Assembly: GCA_029261305.1 (NCBI GenBank)
Contig: JAJDBO010000336.1
Span: 1 to 5,868, forward strand
DNA from: Nitrospirales bacterium
GTDB lineage: Bacteria; Nitrospirota; Nitrospiria; Nitrospirales; UBA8639
Direction of reading: 5' to 3'
Length of the DNA: 5,868 bases
A model generated the notes under the pieces. It was not told the origin of the DNA, made no database searches, and saw only the letters and a list, made by a program, of their open reading frames with translations. The position numbers were made by a program, and so were the translations under genes. Positions 1-5,653 of this stretch are shown piece after piece. The stretch's first letter is position 1. Each line of letters opens with the position of its first letter.

Positions 1-1
1 T

Positions 2-445
2 GAGGGTGAGGGTTTTTACGAGCAAGGAAGCGTGATCCACGGAGGCCCAGGCCTAGGTCGTGTTGAAATTTTCTGGAAAAACGTGAAACGCCAACAGAAT
101 CCAAAAGTTGTCAGGATTCGAGGTAAAAAAAGTGCATGGAAAACGACGAATGGTTTGTCTCTAGGCCAAACGCTGCATGAAGTTGGAGCCCTCAATGGAA
201 AAGCATTCACGATGCAGGGGTTTGCGTATGATTATGGAGGTACCCAGACTTCCTGGTCTGGTGGCGACCTTGAACCTCCACTATCATCGGCATGCGAAAC
301 ACATGTTCTTTTCAGTCTAAATCAGTTTCCAAAAAACAAAAAAGAACTCGATGTCTTGGGAGATAAAGAATTCTCTTCAGCGAATCCCACAATTCAACAA
401 CTGAATCCCCGGGTTTCTGAAATCTGGCTCTCTTATGAAAAGTAA
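2..445 (+). CDS. Uncharacterised protein, C-terminal part (5' end outside window)
   Basis: The reading frame is open from base 2 to a TAA at 443-445, so about 147 C-terminal residues are visible and the true start lies upstream of the window. A GTG at 32 exists, but the frame continues in front of it (visible residues EGEGFYEQGS), so I treat it as internal. The protein has no membrane segment in the visible part. It contains a G-x-SLGQTLHEVGALNGKAF stretch followed by a glycine- and tryptophan-rich patch (FAYDYGG, TSWSGGDLE), then, near the end, GDKEFSSANPTIQQLN followed by NPRVSEIW. From memory this layout (an 'ALNG-F-GF-WDYGG' core and a final 'HP-MQ-LNPRV' motif) recurs in exported proteins of unknown function in environmental Gram-negatives. 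That assignment is recall, not a search. No catalytic residues are recognisable and I propose no function. It is followed by a 124-base spacer before the Sel1 gene. Confidence 0.75.
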   Translation, partial: EGEGFYEQGSVIHGGPGLGRVEIFWKNVKRQQNPKVVRIRGKKSAWKTTNGLSLGQTLHEVGALNGKAFTMQGFAYDYGGTQTSWSGGDLEPPLSSACETHVLFSLNQFPKNKKELDVLGDKEFSSANPTIQQLNPRVSEIWLSYEK

Positions 446-507
446 TGGTGATGTTCATCCATCCTACATTCACAAGAAAAGGCTATGAGGGACAGAATTA
501 CGGAAAA

Positions 508-527
508 GGTGAATCACCCAATATTGG
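508..527. promoter_or_regulatory. Two abutting palindromes upstream of the Sel1 gene
   Basis: GGTGA-A-TCACC (508-518) is a perfect inverted repeat around one central base. It shares its last C with CCAATATTGG (518-527), a perfect 10-bp palindrome. The pair lies 42 bases before the ATG at 570, in the only spacer where a promoter for the Sel1 gene could sit. Operator function is inference. I do not see a clean -35/-10 pair around it. Confidence 0.3.
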
Positions 528-552
528 CACGCAATCAACACAATTACCCTAT

Positions 553-560
553 GAAGGAGA
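553..560 (+). promoter_or_regulatory. Ribosome binding site of the Sel1-repeat gene
   Basis: GAAGGAGA at 553-560 is a strong Shine-Dalgarno sequence, 9 bases before the ATG at 570. It fixes the start of the Sel1 gene, and the encoded signal peptide begins exactly there. Confidence 0.85.
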
Positions 561-569
561 CATGAGATT

Positions 570-1142
570 ATGAACGGCAAATTGCTTCATCGAACGGTGA
601 TCTTGGTTGCGGTATTCTTGATGAATCCCTTTGTGTGCTTTGCTGCCAAAGGGAAAGTCAACGTTGCTGAACTTCAGCAACTCGCCGAACAAGGGGATGC
701 CAAGGCTCAAGTCAGTCTTGGCCTGGAGTATAGACGTGGGCGTGATGTTCCTCAGGACTATGGACTCGCGCGAACATGGTTTCTCAAAGCAGCCGAACAG
801 GGCAGTGCTGAAGGTCAAAATAATCTTGGACTGATGTACGACCATGGCCGAGGAGTTGTCAAAGATTTCGTCCAGGCACGCAAGTGGTATATCCAAGCTG
901 CTGAGCATGGGCATGTCAATGCCCAATACAATCTTGCGTTACTCTACACCAATGGACAGGGTGTCCCGCAGGATGATATCGAAGCCTATGCTTGGGCCAA
1001 TATTTCCGCCGCCCAAGGACAGTCGACACTTGCCGTAGATCTGCGAGATAAACTCAGAAGAATTCTTGGTCCCACCTGTATCTCAAAAGCCCAAGAACAA
1101 TCAAAAGAATATTTCAAAAAATATGTGGCTCCCTTTCAGTAA
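570..1142 (+). CDS. Exported Sel1-repeat (TPR-like) protein
   Basis: This 190-residue protein begins with a signal peptide: basic residues K4/H7/R8, a hydrophobic run about 9-22, and a likely cleavage C-F-A|A after A25. C23 is not in a lipobox (no G/A before it), so a lipoprotein is unlikely. The mature part is three consecutive 36-residue Sel1 repeats (about 39-74, 75-110, 111-146), each starting A-E-x-G and carrying the A-Q-x-x-L-G-x-x-Y, G-x-x-V and A-x-x-W-x-x-x-A type positions. A shorter fourth unit follows (AAQGQSTLA...), and then a helical tail with the single C170. The last repeat followed by 'AYAWANISAAQGQ' and a charged helix is the usual ending of small bacterial Sel1 proteins. 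These are solenoid scaffolds for protein-protein contacts, with no enzymatic site, probably periplasmic here. The partner is unknown. The gene looks monocistronic: it is followed by 465 bases before the next start. Confidence 0.92.
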   Translation: MNGKLLHRTVILVAVFLMNPFVCFAAKGKVNVAELQQLAEQGDAKAQVSLGLEYRRGRDVPQDYGLARTWFLKAAEQGSAEGQNNLGLMYDHGRGVVKDFVQARKWYIQAAEHGHVNAQYNLALLYTNGQGVPQDDIEAYAWANISAAQGQSTLAVDLRDKLRRILGPTCISKAQEQSKEYFKKYVAPFQ

Positions 1143-1143
1143 T

Positions 1144-1161
1144 TTGCCATCGCGATAGCAA
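1144..1161. repeat. 18-bp near-perfect palindrome just after the Sel1 stop
   Basis: The sequence TTGC-C-ATCGCGAT-A-GCAA is symmetric over 18 bp except for one C/A pair (1148 with 1157), and starts two bases after the Sel1 TAA. As RNA it makes only a short stem with a mismatch, and the T8 tract begins 17 bases later, so a classical intrinsic terminator is not supported. A dimeric protein binding site is at least as likely. Confidence 0.4.
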
Positions 1162-1203
1162 CTGACATAAACCACTCTTTTTTTTCGATAAACCCTCGCG
1201 AAC

Positions 1204-1225
1204 TCCCTCCCTTTGTTGGGGGGGA
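1204..1225 (+). terminator. Possible weak hairpin terminator (TCCCTCCC / GGGGGGGA)
   Basis: An 8-bp stem (1204-1211 with 1218-1225, one T-G wobble) closes a six-base loop TTTGTT. The 3' arm contains seven consecutive G. It is followed only by ATTTC rather than a real T run, so termination efficiency is doubtful. It is the strongest simple hairpin between the Sel1 gene and the kinase operon and may separate the two transcription units. Confidence 0.25.
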
Positions 1226-1306
1226 ATTTCACGACCCTATCTGGCCGCCAGGCATTCCAACAAACCCGAGTCCTAGAATTTCCACATATCCCATTATTTT
1301 TTTGAA

Positions 1307-1340
1307 TCTGTTACACATCTGTTACCACCTGTATGGTAAT
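1307..1340 (+). promoter_or_regulatory. PhoB/OmpR-type direct repeat and possible activated promoter
   Basis: The 8-mer TCTGTTAC occurs at 1307-1314 and again at 1318-1325, giving CTGTTAC-ACAT-CTGTTAC. This is the same geometry as a Pho box (two 7-mers, 4-bp spacer, 11-bp period; E. coli consensus CTGTCAT). A weaker third CTGTATG is at 1329-1335. GGTAAT at 1335-1340, nine bases after the second unit, matches 4 of 6 bases of a -10 element, as expected for a promoter where the activator replaces the -35. Overlapping this is an inverted repeat TTACCA-(6)-TGGTAA (1322-1327, 1334-1339). The seen part is the repeat. Binding by a PhoB/OmpR-family regulator is inference. Confidence 0.35.
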
Positions 1341-1385
1341 TTGCCACCTAAACATAGAAGGGACACATGTCAAAAAATTGTGACT

Positions 1386-1435
1386 TTTGAGGCATGAGGC
1401 GATACACTCCTCAAATTCAGGAAAACAGGAATTTG
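1386..1435 (+). promoter_or_regulatory. Two mutually exclusive stem-loops
   Basis: TTTGAGG (1386-1392) is complementary to CCTCAAA (1409-1415), with a 16-base loop. CAAATTC (1412-1418) is complementary to GAATTTG (1429-1435), with a 10-base loop. Both stems are 7 perfect base pairs and both need bases 1412-1415, so an RNA could form only one at a time. The second loop contains CAGGAA twice (1418-1423, 1426-1431). If transcription starts at the upstream promoter near 1340, these lie in the leader. If it starts near 1486, they are DNA-level inverted repeats just upstream of the -35. Confidence 0.3.
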
Positions 1436-1450
1436 TCCCTAGCCTCTTCT

Positions 1451-1479
1451 GTGACAAAAGAGCAAGACCATTTCATAAA
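1451..1479 (+). promoter_or_regulatory. Possible sigma-70 promoter for the kinase-regulator operon
   Basis: GTGACA (1451-1456) matches 5 of 6 bases of the -35 consensus. CATAAA (1474-1479) lies 17 bases further on and matches 4 of 6 of the -10. An alternative -10 TAAAAT (1476-1481, 5 of 6) would need a 19-base spacer. Transcription would begin around 1486 and leave a leader of about 120 bases before the chosen ATG. Confidence 0.35.
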
Positions 1480-1596
1480 ATAGATTGCTGTGGATATCTA
1501 TCGCAGCTAATGGCTCCGTCAAATCCATATTTAACAACAAAAATTTTTTGAGACGGAAAAAACAAGGATCGCCAGTGGACGACAAAAACCAAAGGC

Positions 1597-1600
1597 AGGA
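1597..1600 (+). promoter_or_regulatory. Ribosome binding site deciding the kinase start
   Basis: AGGA at 1597-1600 (within AGGCAGGA) sits 7 bases before the ATG at 1608. A competing AAGGA at 1564-1568 sits 6 bases before an in-frame GTG at 1575. The in-frame TTG at 1485 has no Shine-Dalgarno. I prefer the ATG. The GTG would add 11 residues without changing the domain content. Confidence 0.5.
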
Positions 1601-1607
1601 ATTGTCA

Positions 1608-4127
1608 ATGAATGAGTTACCAGAGCTGTCTGCCACCGCAGACCCGTGGGGGATGGTCGCGCAAATGTGTGGTGTGGTGCGTATTGACCATCTCAACACA
1701 CAAACCATGACCTGGAAATTGGGCAAAACGGCAGCGTTTGGTTATGCCAATCACGAGATGGGAGCCACGCGCCAATGGTGGCAAGATCGCCTCCATCCGG
1801 AAGATCGAGAAGCCGTCCTTGAGAAACTTGAGAAAGCAAAAAACACAGAAGATTCTCCCTGGTCAGTAGAATACCGGTTTCTTTGCGCGGATGAGAGCTA
1901 CGCCTATATTTACGATCGTGGACAGGTCGTTCGTAGCAGTGGGCCAGCCTCCCAGCAACTGGTGGCCTCCATGATTGATGTCACTCATTCCAAATGGATT
2001 GAAGCGGGGTCCCGTGAGAGTGACGAAACCATGCGACTTATCGTCGATAATGCCCTGGATGCCGTGATCTCCATGGATGGAGAAGGGATTATTACTGGGT
2101 GGAACCATCAAGCTGAGATAATCTTTGGCTGGACACGAGAAGAATCCATTGACCAGAGGTTAGAGGCGATGATCGTCCCACCTCAATATCGCGCGGCCCA
2201 TCGTGCCGGTCTAAAGCGACTGGTTGAAACGGGAGAAGCCAAGCTGCTCAAACAGCGAATCGAAATCACCGGACTCAACAAAGAAGGTCATGAATTTCCA
2301 GTTGAACTAAGCATTACCCCTATACCCTCACATGGGAAGATTATCTTTAGCGGGTTTCTTCGCGATATTTCGGCTCGAAAGGCCGCAGAGAAAGCCGCCA
2401 AAGGAAGTACGAAGTTTCCTGATAACAATCCCAACCCCGTTCTTCGGCTAGCCTTTGATGGAACCATCCTCTACGCCAACCCAGCGAGTCACCCCATTCT
2501 GACTACATGGGGAGCCGAGACCGGGAAAGTCGCGCCATCTTCTATCTGTCACATCATTGAAGAGGTTACTGGCACTCGTTCAAATCAATACCTTGATGTT
2601 GAATACGAACAAAAAAGTTATTCACTATTCTTTGTCCCCTTTCATGAAGAAGGGTTTGTGACAGTCTATGGAAAAGATAGCACCAAACGTCGAGAGGCTG
2701 AGCGCGAACTCTACAAAGCTAAGGAAACGGCTGAACTCGCCAATCGGGCTAAAAGCGAATTCTTATCGACGATGAGCCACGAACTTCGCACCCCTCTGAC
2801 GGGAATCTTGGGGTATGCCCAACTCCTCAAAAATGACAAGACCGTGGCGTCCACGCATCAGATAGCCTTGTCGGTCATTGAGCAGTCTGGAGAACACCTA
2901 CTCGGGCTCATCAATGAAATTCTCGATCTCACACGGATCGAAGCGGGAAGCCTCGACATCTATATTGAGCCGTTTTCGCTGGGGACCATGCTGGACTCCT
3001 TAGTCAACATCATGCGCGCACGAGCTGAAGACAAGGGAGTCATGTTCACATTCGAACTCCTCTCAGAATTTCCACGCATCGTCATGGGCGATATCAAACG
3101 ACTCCGACAAGTGTTAATCAATCTGCTAGACAACGCCATCAAGTATACAAGAGAAGGAGGCGTAGCCCTCAAAGTGGGCTACCATGATGAGTCCATTCGG
3201 TTTTTGGTGGAAGATACAGGGGTTGGGATCACGCCTGAAGACCTCACTTCAATTTTCGAAGCGTTTCGGCAAATCCATCACTCAAACCTGATGCCAGAAG
3301 GCACCGGTCTCGGCCTCACCATCAGTCAAAAACTCGTATCGTTAATGGGCGGAACATTGGATGCCTCGAGCATCCATGGCCAAGGCAGCACCTTTTGGTT
3401 CGATCTACAACTTCCTGAAGGTGCCCTAAACGAACAGGACCTTGAGCTGGAGGATCGGGCCATTCTTAGCGTGGTTGGGCCAAAGCGGAAAATATTGGTC
3501 GTGGATGATAAATCGGATAACCGCCAATTCTTGGCCGATGCCCTTCGACCTCTAGGCTTTGTCGTCCAACAAGCCACCAACGGCCAGGAATGCCTGGAAC
3601 GAGTCGCCGAAAACACACCAGATGCGGTGTTAATGGATTTGCGGATGCCGCTCCTCAACGGATTGGACGCCACCAGACAGCTTCGGACCCAACACGATGG
3701 GGAAACCTTGGTCATCTTGGGTGTATCCGCCAGTTCCTTCGATCACAACCGAACTGAATGTCTTGATGCAGGAGCCAACGGATTTTTGTCGAAACCCTTT
3801 CGAATCGGCAAACTCGTACGACTCCTCTGTGAACATCTCCAGCTCGACATCATCTATGATCAAGTCGACGGACTCGCGGCCTTGGTCCCTCCTGATGGAG
3901 GCCCCTCTTCACCAAGGCCCGCAATTCCCTCTCGTGAATTGATACAAGAACTCAAACAATTAGTGGCATCGGGGGACATCGCACAAGTCCTCGAACATGT
4001 GCAGTCGCTTGAGCAAGCCGAACCCACCTATCAACACTTTGTCGATACCGTGCGAACATTGGCCCAACAGTTTCAGATTAAAAAATTGCGCATATTTCTC
4101 GATAGTCTGAAAGACTCCGAATCATGA
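1608..4127 (+). CDS. Soluble PAS-PAS-PAS hybrid histidine kinase
   Basis: This 839-residue kinase has no signal peptide or membrane segment, so it senses a cytoplasmic cue. Domains in order: PAS_3 type (about 15-130, with LHPEDR at 62-67); a classical PAS/PAC (about 138-262, ending GFLRDIS); a third degenerate PAS (about 269-360, NPNPVLR, ILYANPAS, VYGKDST); a short coiled linker; HisKA with phospho-acceptor H391 in SHELRTP; HATPase_c with N509 of the N box, DTGVGI at 536-541 and GTGLGL at 565-570; a receiver domain (about 627-745) with D633/D634, phospho-acceptor D677, S707 and K729; and a helical tail to 839. All residues for autophosphorylation and for the receiver are intact. The tail lacks an HPt histidine motif. 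The TGA stop overlaps the next gene's ATG, so the activator downstream is its probable partner. The ATG start is preferred on the Shine-Dalgarno; GTG 1575 is possible. The sensed signal is unknown. Confidence 0.93.
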   Translation: MNELPELSATADPWGMVAQMCGVVRIDHLNTQTMTWKLGKTAAFGYANHEMGATRQWWQDRLHPEDREAVLEKLEKAKNTEDSPWSVEYRFLCADESYAYIYDRGQVVRSSGPASQQLVASMIDVTHSKWIEAGSRESDETMRLIVDNALDAVISMDGEGIITGWNHQAEIIFGWTREESIDQRLEAMIVPPQYRAAHRAGLKRLVETGEAKLLKQRIEITGLNKEGHEFPVELSITPIPSHGKIIFSGFLRDISARKAAEKAAKGSTKFPDNNPNPVLRLAFDGTILYANPASHPILTTWGAETGKVAPSSICHIIEEVTGTRSNQYLDVEYEQKSYSLFFVPFHEEGFVTVYGKDSTKRREAERELYKAKETAELANRAKSEFLSTMSHELRTPLTGILGYAQLLKNDKTVASTHQIALSVIEQSGEHLLGLINEILDLTRIEAGSLDIYIEPFSLGTMLDSLVNIMRARAEDKGVMFTFELLSEFPRIVMGDIKRLRQVLINLLDNAIKYTREGGVALKVGYHDESIRFLVEDTGVGITPEDLTSIFEAFRQIHHSNLMPEGTGLGLTISQKLVSLMGGTLDASSIHGQGSTFWFDLQLPEGALNEQDLELEDRAILSVVGPKRKILVVDDKSDNRQFLADALRPLGFVVQQATNGQECLERVAENTPDAVLMDLRMPLLNGLDATRQLRTQHDGETLVILGVSASSFDHNRTECLDAGANGFLSKPFRIGKLVRLLCEHLQLDIIYDQVDGLAALVPPDGGPSSPRPAIPSRELIQELKQLVASGDIAQVLEHVQSLEQAEPTYQHFVDTVRTLAQQFQIKKLRIFLDSLKDSES

Positions 4128-5653
4128 CCTCCCTCCCCGATCACCATGGGACAATCTTGGTGGTGGACGACACACCAAGGAATCTCCAAGTCGTCTCTGC
4201 GTTTTTAGAGGACGCGGGCTTCAAAGTCCTCGTCGCAGAAAATGGCAATGATGCCAAGGATGTCCTCCGGCAGGTATCTCCCGACCTCATTCTGTTGGAC
4301 ATCTTGATGCCGATGCAGGATGGGTTTGAAACCTGTCGCCAATTAAAAGCAGACCCTGAGGCGAACGACATTCCCATTATTTTTATGACCGCACTCTCGG
4401 AAACAGGAGAAAAAGTCAAAGGGTTTGAAGCCGGCGGAGTGGATTATATCACCAAGCCATTTCGTCAAGAAGAAGTGTTGGCCAGGGTAAAAACTCATCT
4501 AGCTTTGCGAGAACTCCGCTGTGAATTGGAAATCCAAAAAGCGCAACTCGAAGAACGGAATCGCATCCTGCAAGCAGAAATCAACGCCCATACGCGCACC
4601 AAAGGCACCGTGCAATATCTCAAGGCCGAGCTGGAATCAGAACAGGAAACCAATGGAATGATCGGGGGCAGCCCCGCCATGAAAGACACGCTGGATCAGA
4701 TGGGCCAGGCCGCCAAAACAGATTGTACGGTCTTGATCATTGGCGAAACTGGAACGGGGAAAGAAGTGTTGGCAAGAGCCATTCATACACAAAGCCCACG
4801 AGCCACTATGCCAATGATCAAAGTGAACTGCGCGGCCATTCCCAAAGATTTATTTGAAAGCGAGTTTTTTGGTCATGAAAAAGGTGCGTTTACCGGAGCC
4901 ACGGCCAAACGACTAGGACGGTTCGAACTCGCCCATGAAGGCACCCTTTTTCTTGACGAAATCGGAGAACTCCCCCTAGATATTCAATCGAAACTCCTTC
5001 GTGTGCTTCAAGAACAAGAATTCGAGCGAGTCGGTGGCCAAACCACACAAAAAGTGGATGTCCGCATCATTGCCGCCACCAACCGAGATCTTCAAGACGC
5101 CGTGGCCCAGAAACGGTTTCGTGAAGATCTCTACTATCGGCTCCATGTCTTTCCCGTTCACATTCCGCCCCTGCGAGAGCGACAAGATGATCTCCCAAAA
5201 CTTTTAGAGCATTTTCTCAATAAATTTTCCATCAAGTATGGGAAGGTCGTCGAAGAGATTCACCACGACAGCATGCACGAACTGCGGAACTATGAATGGC
5301 CGGGAAATATACGCGAATTGGAAAACGTCATTGAGCGAGCGGTGATTGTCACGAAGACTTCCACAATCCAGATCGGTGAATGGCCTGGGAAACAATCGGC
5401 ATCAACGATCGTCGCCCCTATCGACTCTGCTTCTGCCCCCCATCCTCCAATTCACTCCTCACCCAAAACCGCGGAATTTTTATCTCTCGAAGAAATGGAA
5501 CGACAACATATTCTGCAGGCTTTAGAGGCAACCAAATGGCGAGTGTCGGGAGAAAAAGGCGCAGCCCAACTGCTGGGGCTCAATCGTTCGACCTTGCGGG
5601 GTCGCATGGAAAAACTTGGCATTATTCAGGACGACCCACCTTCCTCTCAGTAA
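4124..5653 (+). CDS. Sigma-54-dependent response regulator (REC-AAA+-Fis HTH)
   Basis: This 509-residue NtrC-class enhancer-binding protein has a receiver (about 10-125) with D15/D16, phospho-acceptor D59, T89 and K111. A charged coiled-coil-like helix (about 127-177) follows. The AAA+ domain (about 180-400) has Walker A GETGTGK (207-213), GAFTGA (254-259), Walker B LFLDE (275-279), sensor I AATNRD (317-322), arginine-finger motif FREDLYYRL (332-340) and sensor [10 protein letters not shown] (392-399). After a proline/serine-rich linker comes a Fis-type HTH (about 453-499, ending [20 protein letters not shown]). The complete GAFTGA loop means it should contact sigma-54 and remodel the closed complex. 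Its ATG lies inside the kinase gene's TGA (ATGA overlap) with no strong Shine-Dalgarno of its own, indicating translational coupling. Phosphorylation by the kinase should control oligomerisation. Closest in domain style to HTH regions of FhlA-like activators, but with REC instead of GAF. Target promoters are not visible here. Confidence 0.95.
   Translation: MTSLPDHHGTILVVDDTPRNLQVVSAFLEDAGFKVLVAENGNDAKDVLRQVSPDLILLDILMPMQDGFETCRQLKADPEANDIPIIFMTALSETGEKVKGFEAGGVDYITKPFRQEEVLARVKTHLALRELRCELEIQKAQLEERNRILQAEINAHTRTKGTVQYLKAELESEQETNGMIGGSPAMKDTLDQMGQAAKTDCTVLIIGETGTGKEVLARAIHTQSPRATMPMIKVNCAAIPKDLFESEFFGHEKGAFTGATAKRLGRFELAHEGTLFLDEIGELPLDIQSKLLRVLQEQEFERVGGQTTQKVDVRIIAATNRDLQDAVAQKRFREDLYYRLHVFPVHIPPLRERQDDLPKLLEHFLNKFSIKYGKVVEEIHHDSMHELRNYEWPGNIRELENVIERAVIVTKTSTIQIGEWPGKQSASTIVAPIDSASAPHPPIHSSPKTAEFLSLEEMERQHILQALEATKWRVSGEKGAAQLLGLNRSTLRGRMEKLGIIQDDPPSSQ

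Larger units (their letters stand above)
1143..1607. other. 465-base gene-free control region before the kinase gene
   Basis: No convincing gene is present on either strand. In order it holds: an 18-bp near-palindrome (1144-1161), an isolated T8 tract (1178-1185), a G-tract hairpin (1204-1225), a T7 tract (1297-1303) followed by an 11-bp-period direct repeat (1307-1325), an inverted repeat (1322-1339), two overlapping alternative stems (1386-1435), and a possible sigma-70 promoter (1451-1479). The rest is an AT-rich leader with a weak TCCGTC...GACGGA stem (1515-1520 with 1552-1557). The length and number of symmetric elements suggest regulated expression of the downstream operon. Confidence 0.7.

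Noticed and set aside
525..541. TGGCAC at 525-530 as the -24 element of a sigma-54 promoter for the Sel1 gene
   Set aside because: The expected TTGC at the -12 position reads CAAC, so the essential GC is missing, and the start would be too close to the ribosome binding site.
570..1142. Sel1 protein as a lipoprotein through C23
   Set aside because: The residues before C23 are P-F-V, which do not fit a lipobox.
1178..1185. T8 tract as the tail of an intrinsic terminator after the Sel1 gene
   Set aside because: The bases directly before it (ACATAAACCACTC) form no stem. The only nearby symmetric element ends 17 bases earlier.
1241..1251. CTGG-CCG-CCAG as an operator or hairpin
   Set aside because: Four-bp arms around three bases are expected by chance in a region of this size.
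1485..1487. TTG as the kinase start, giving 880 residues
   Set aside because: It has no Shine-Dalgarno, overlaps the probable promoter/start site, and the extra N-terminal residues look non-coding.
3326..3715. Antisense open frame of 129 codons inside the kinase gene
   Set aside because: It is a shadow of the HATPase-receiver region; it has low-complexity Ser/Arg composition and no ribosome binding site. The other antisense and out-of-frame open frames are rejected likewise.
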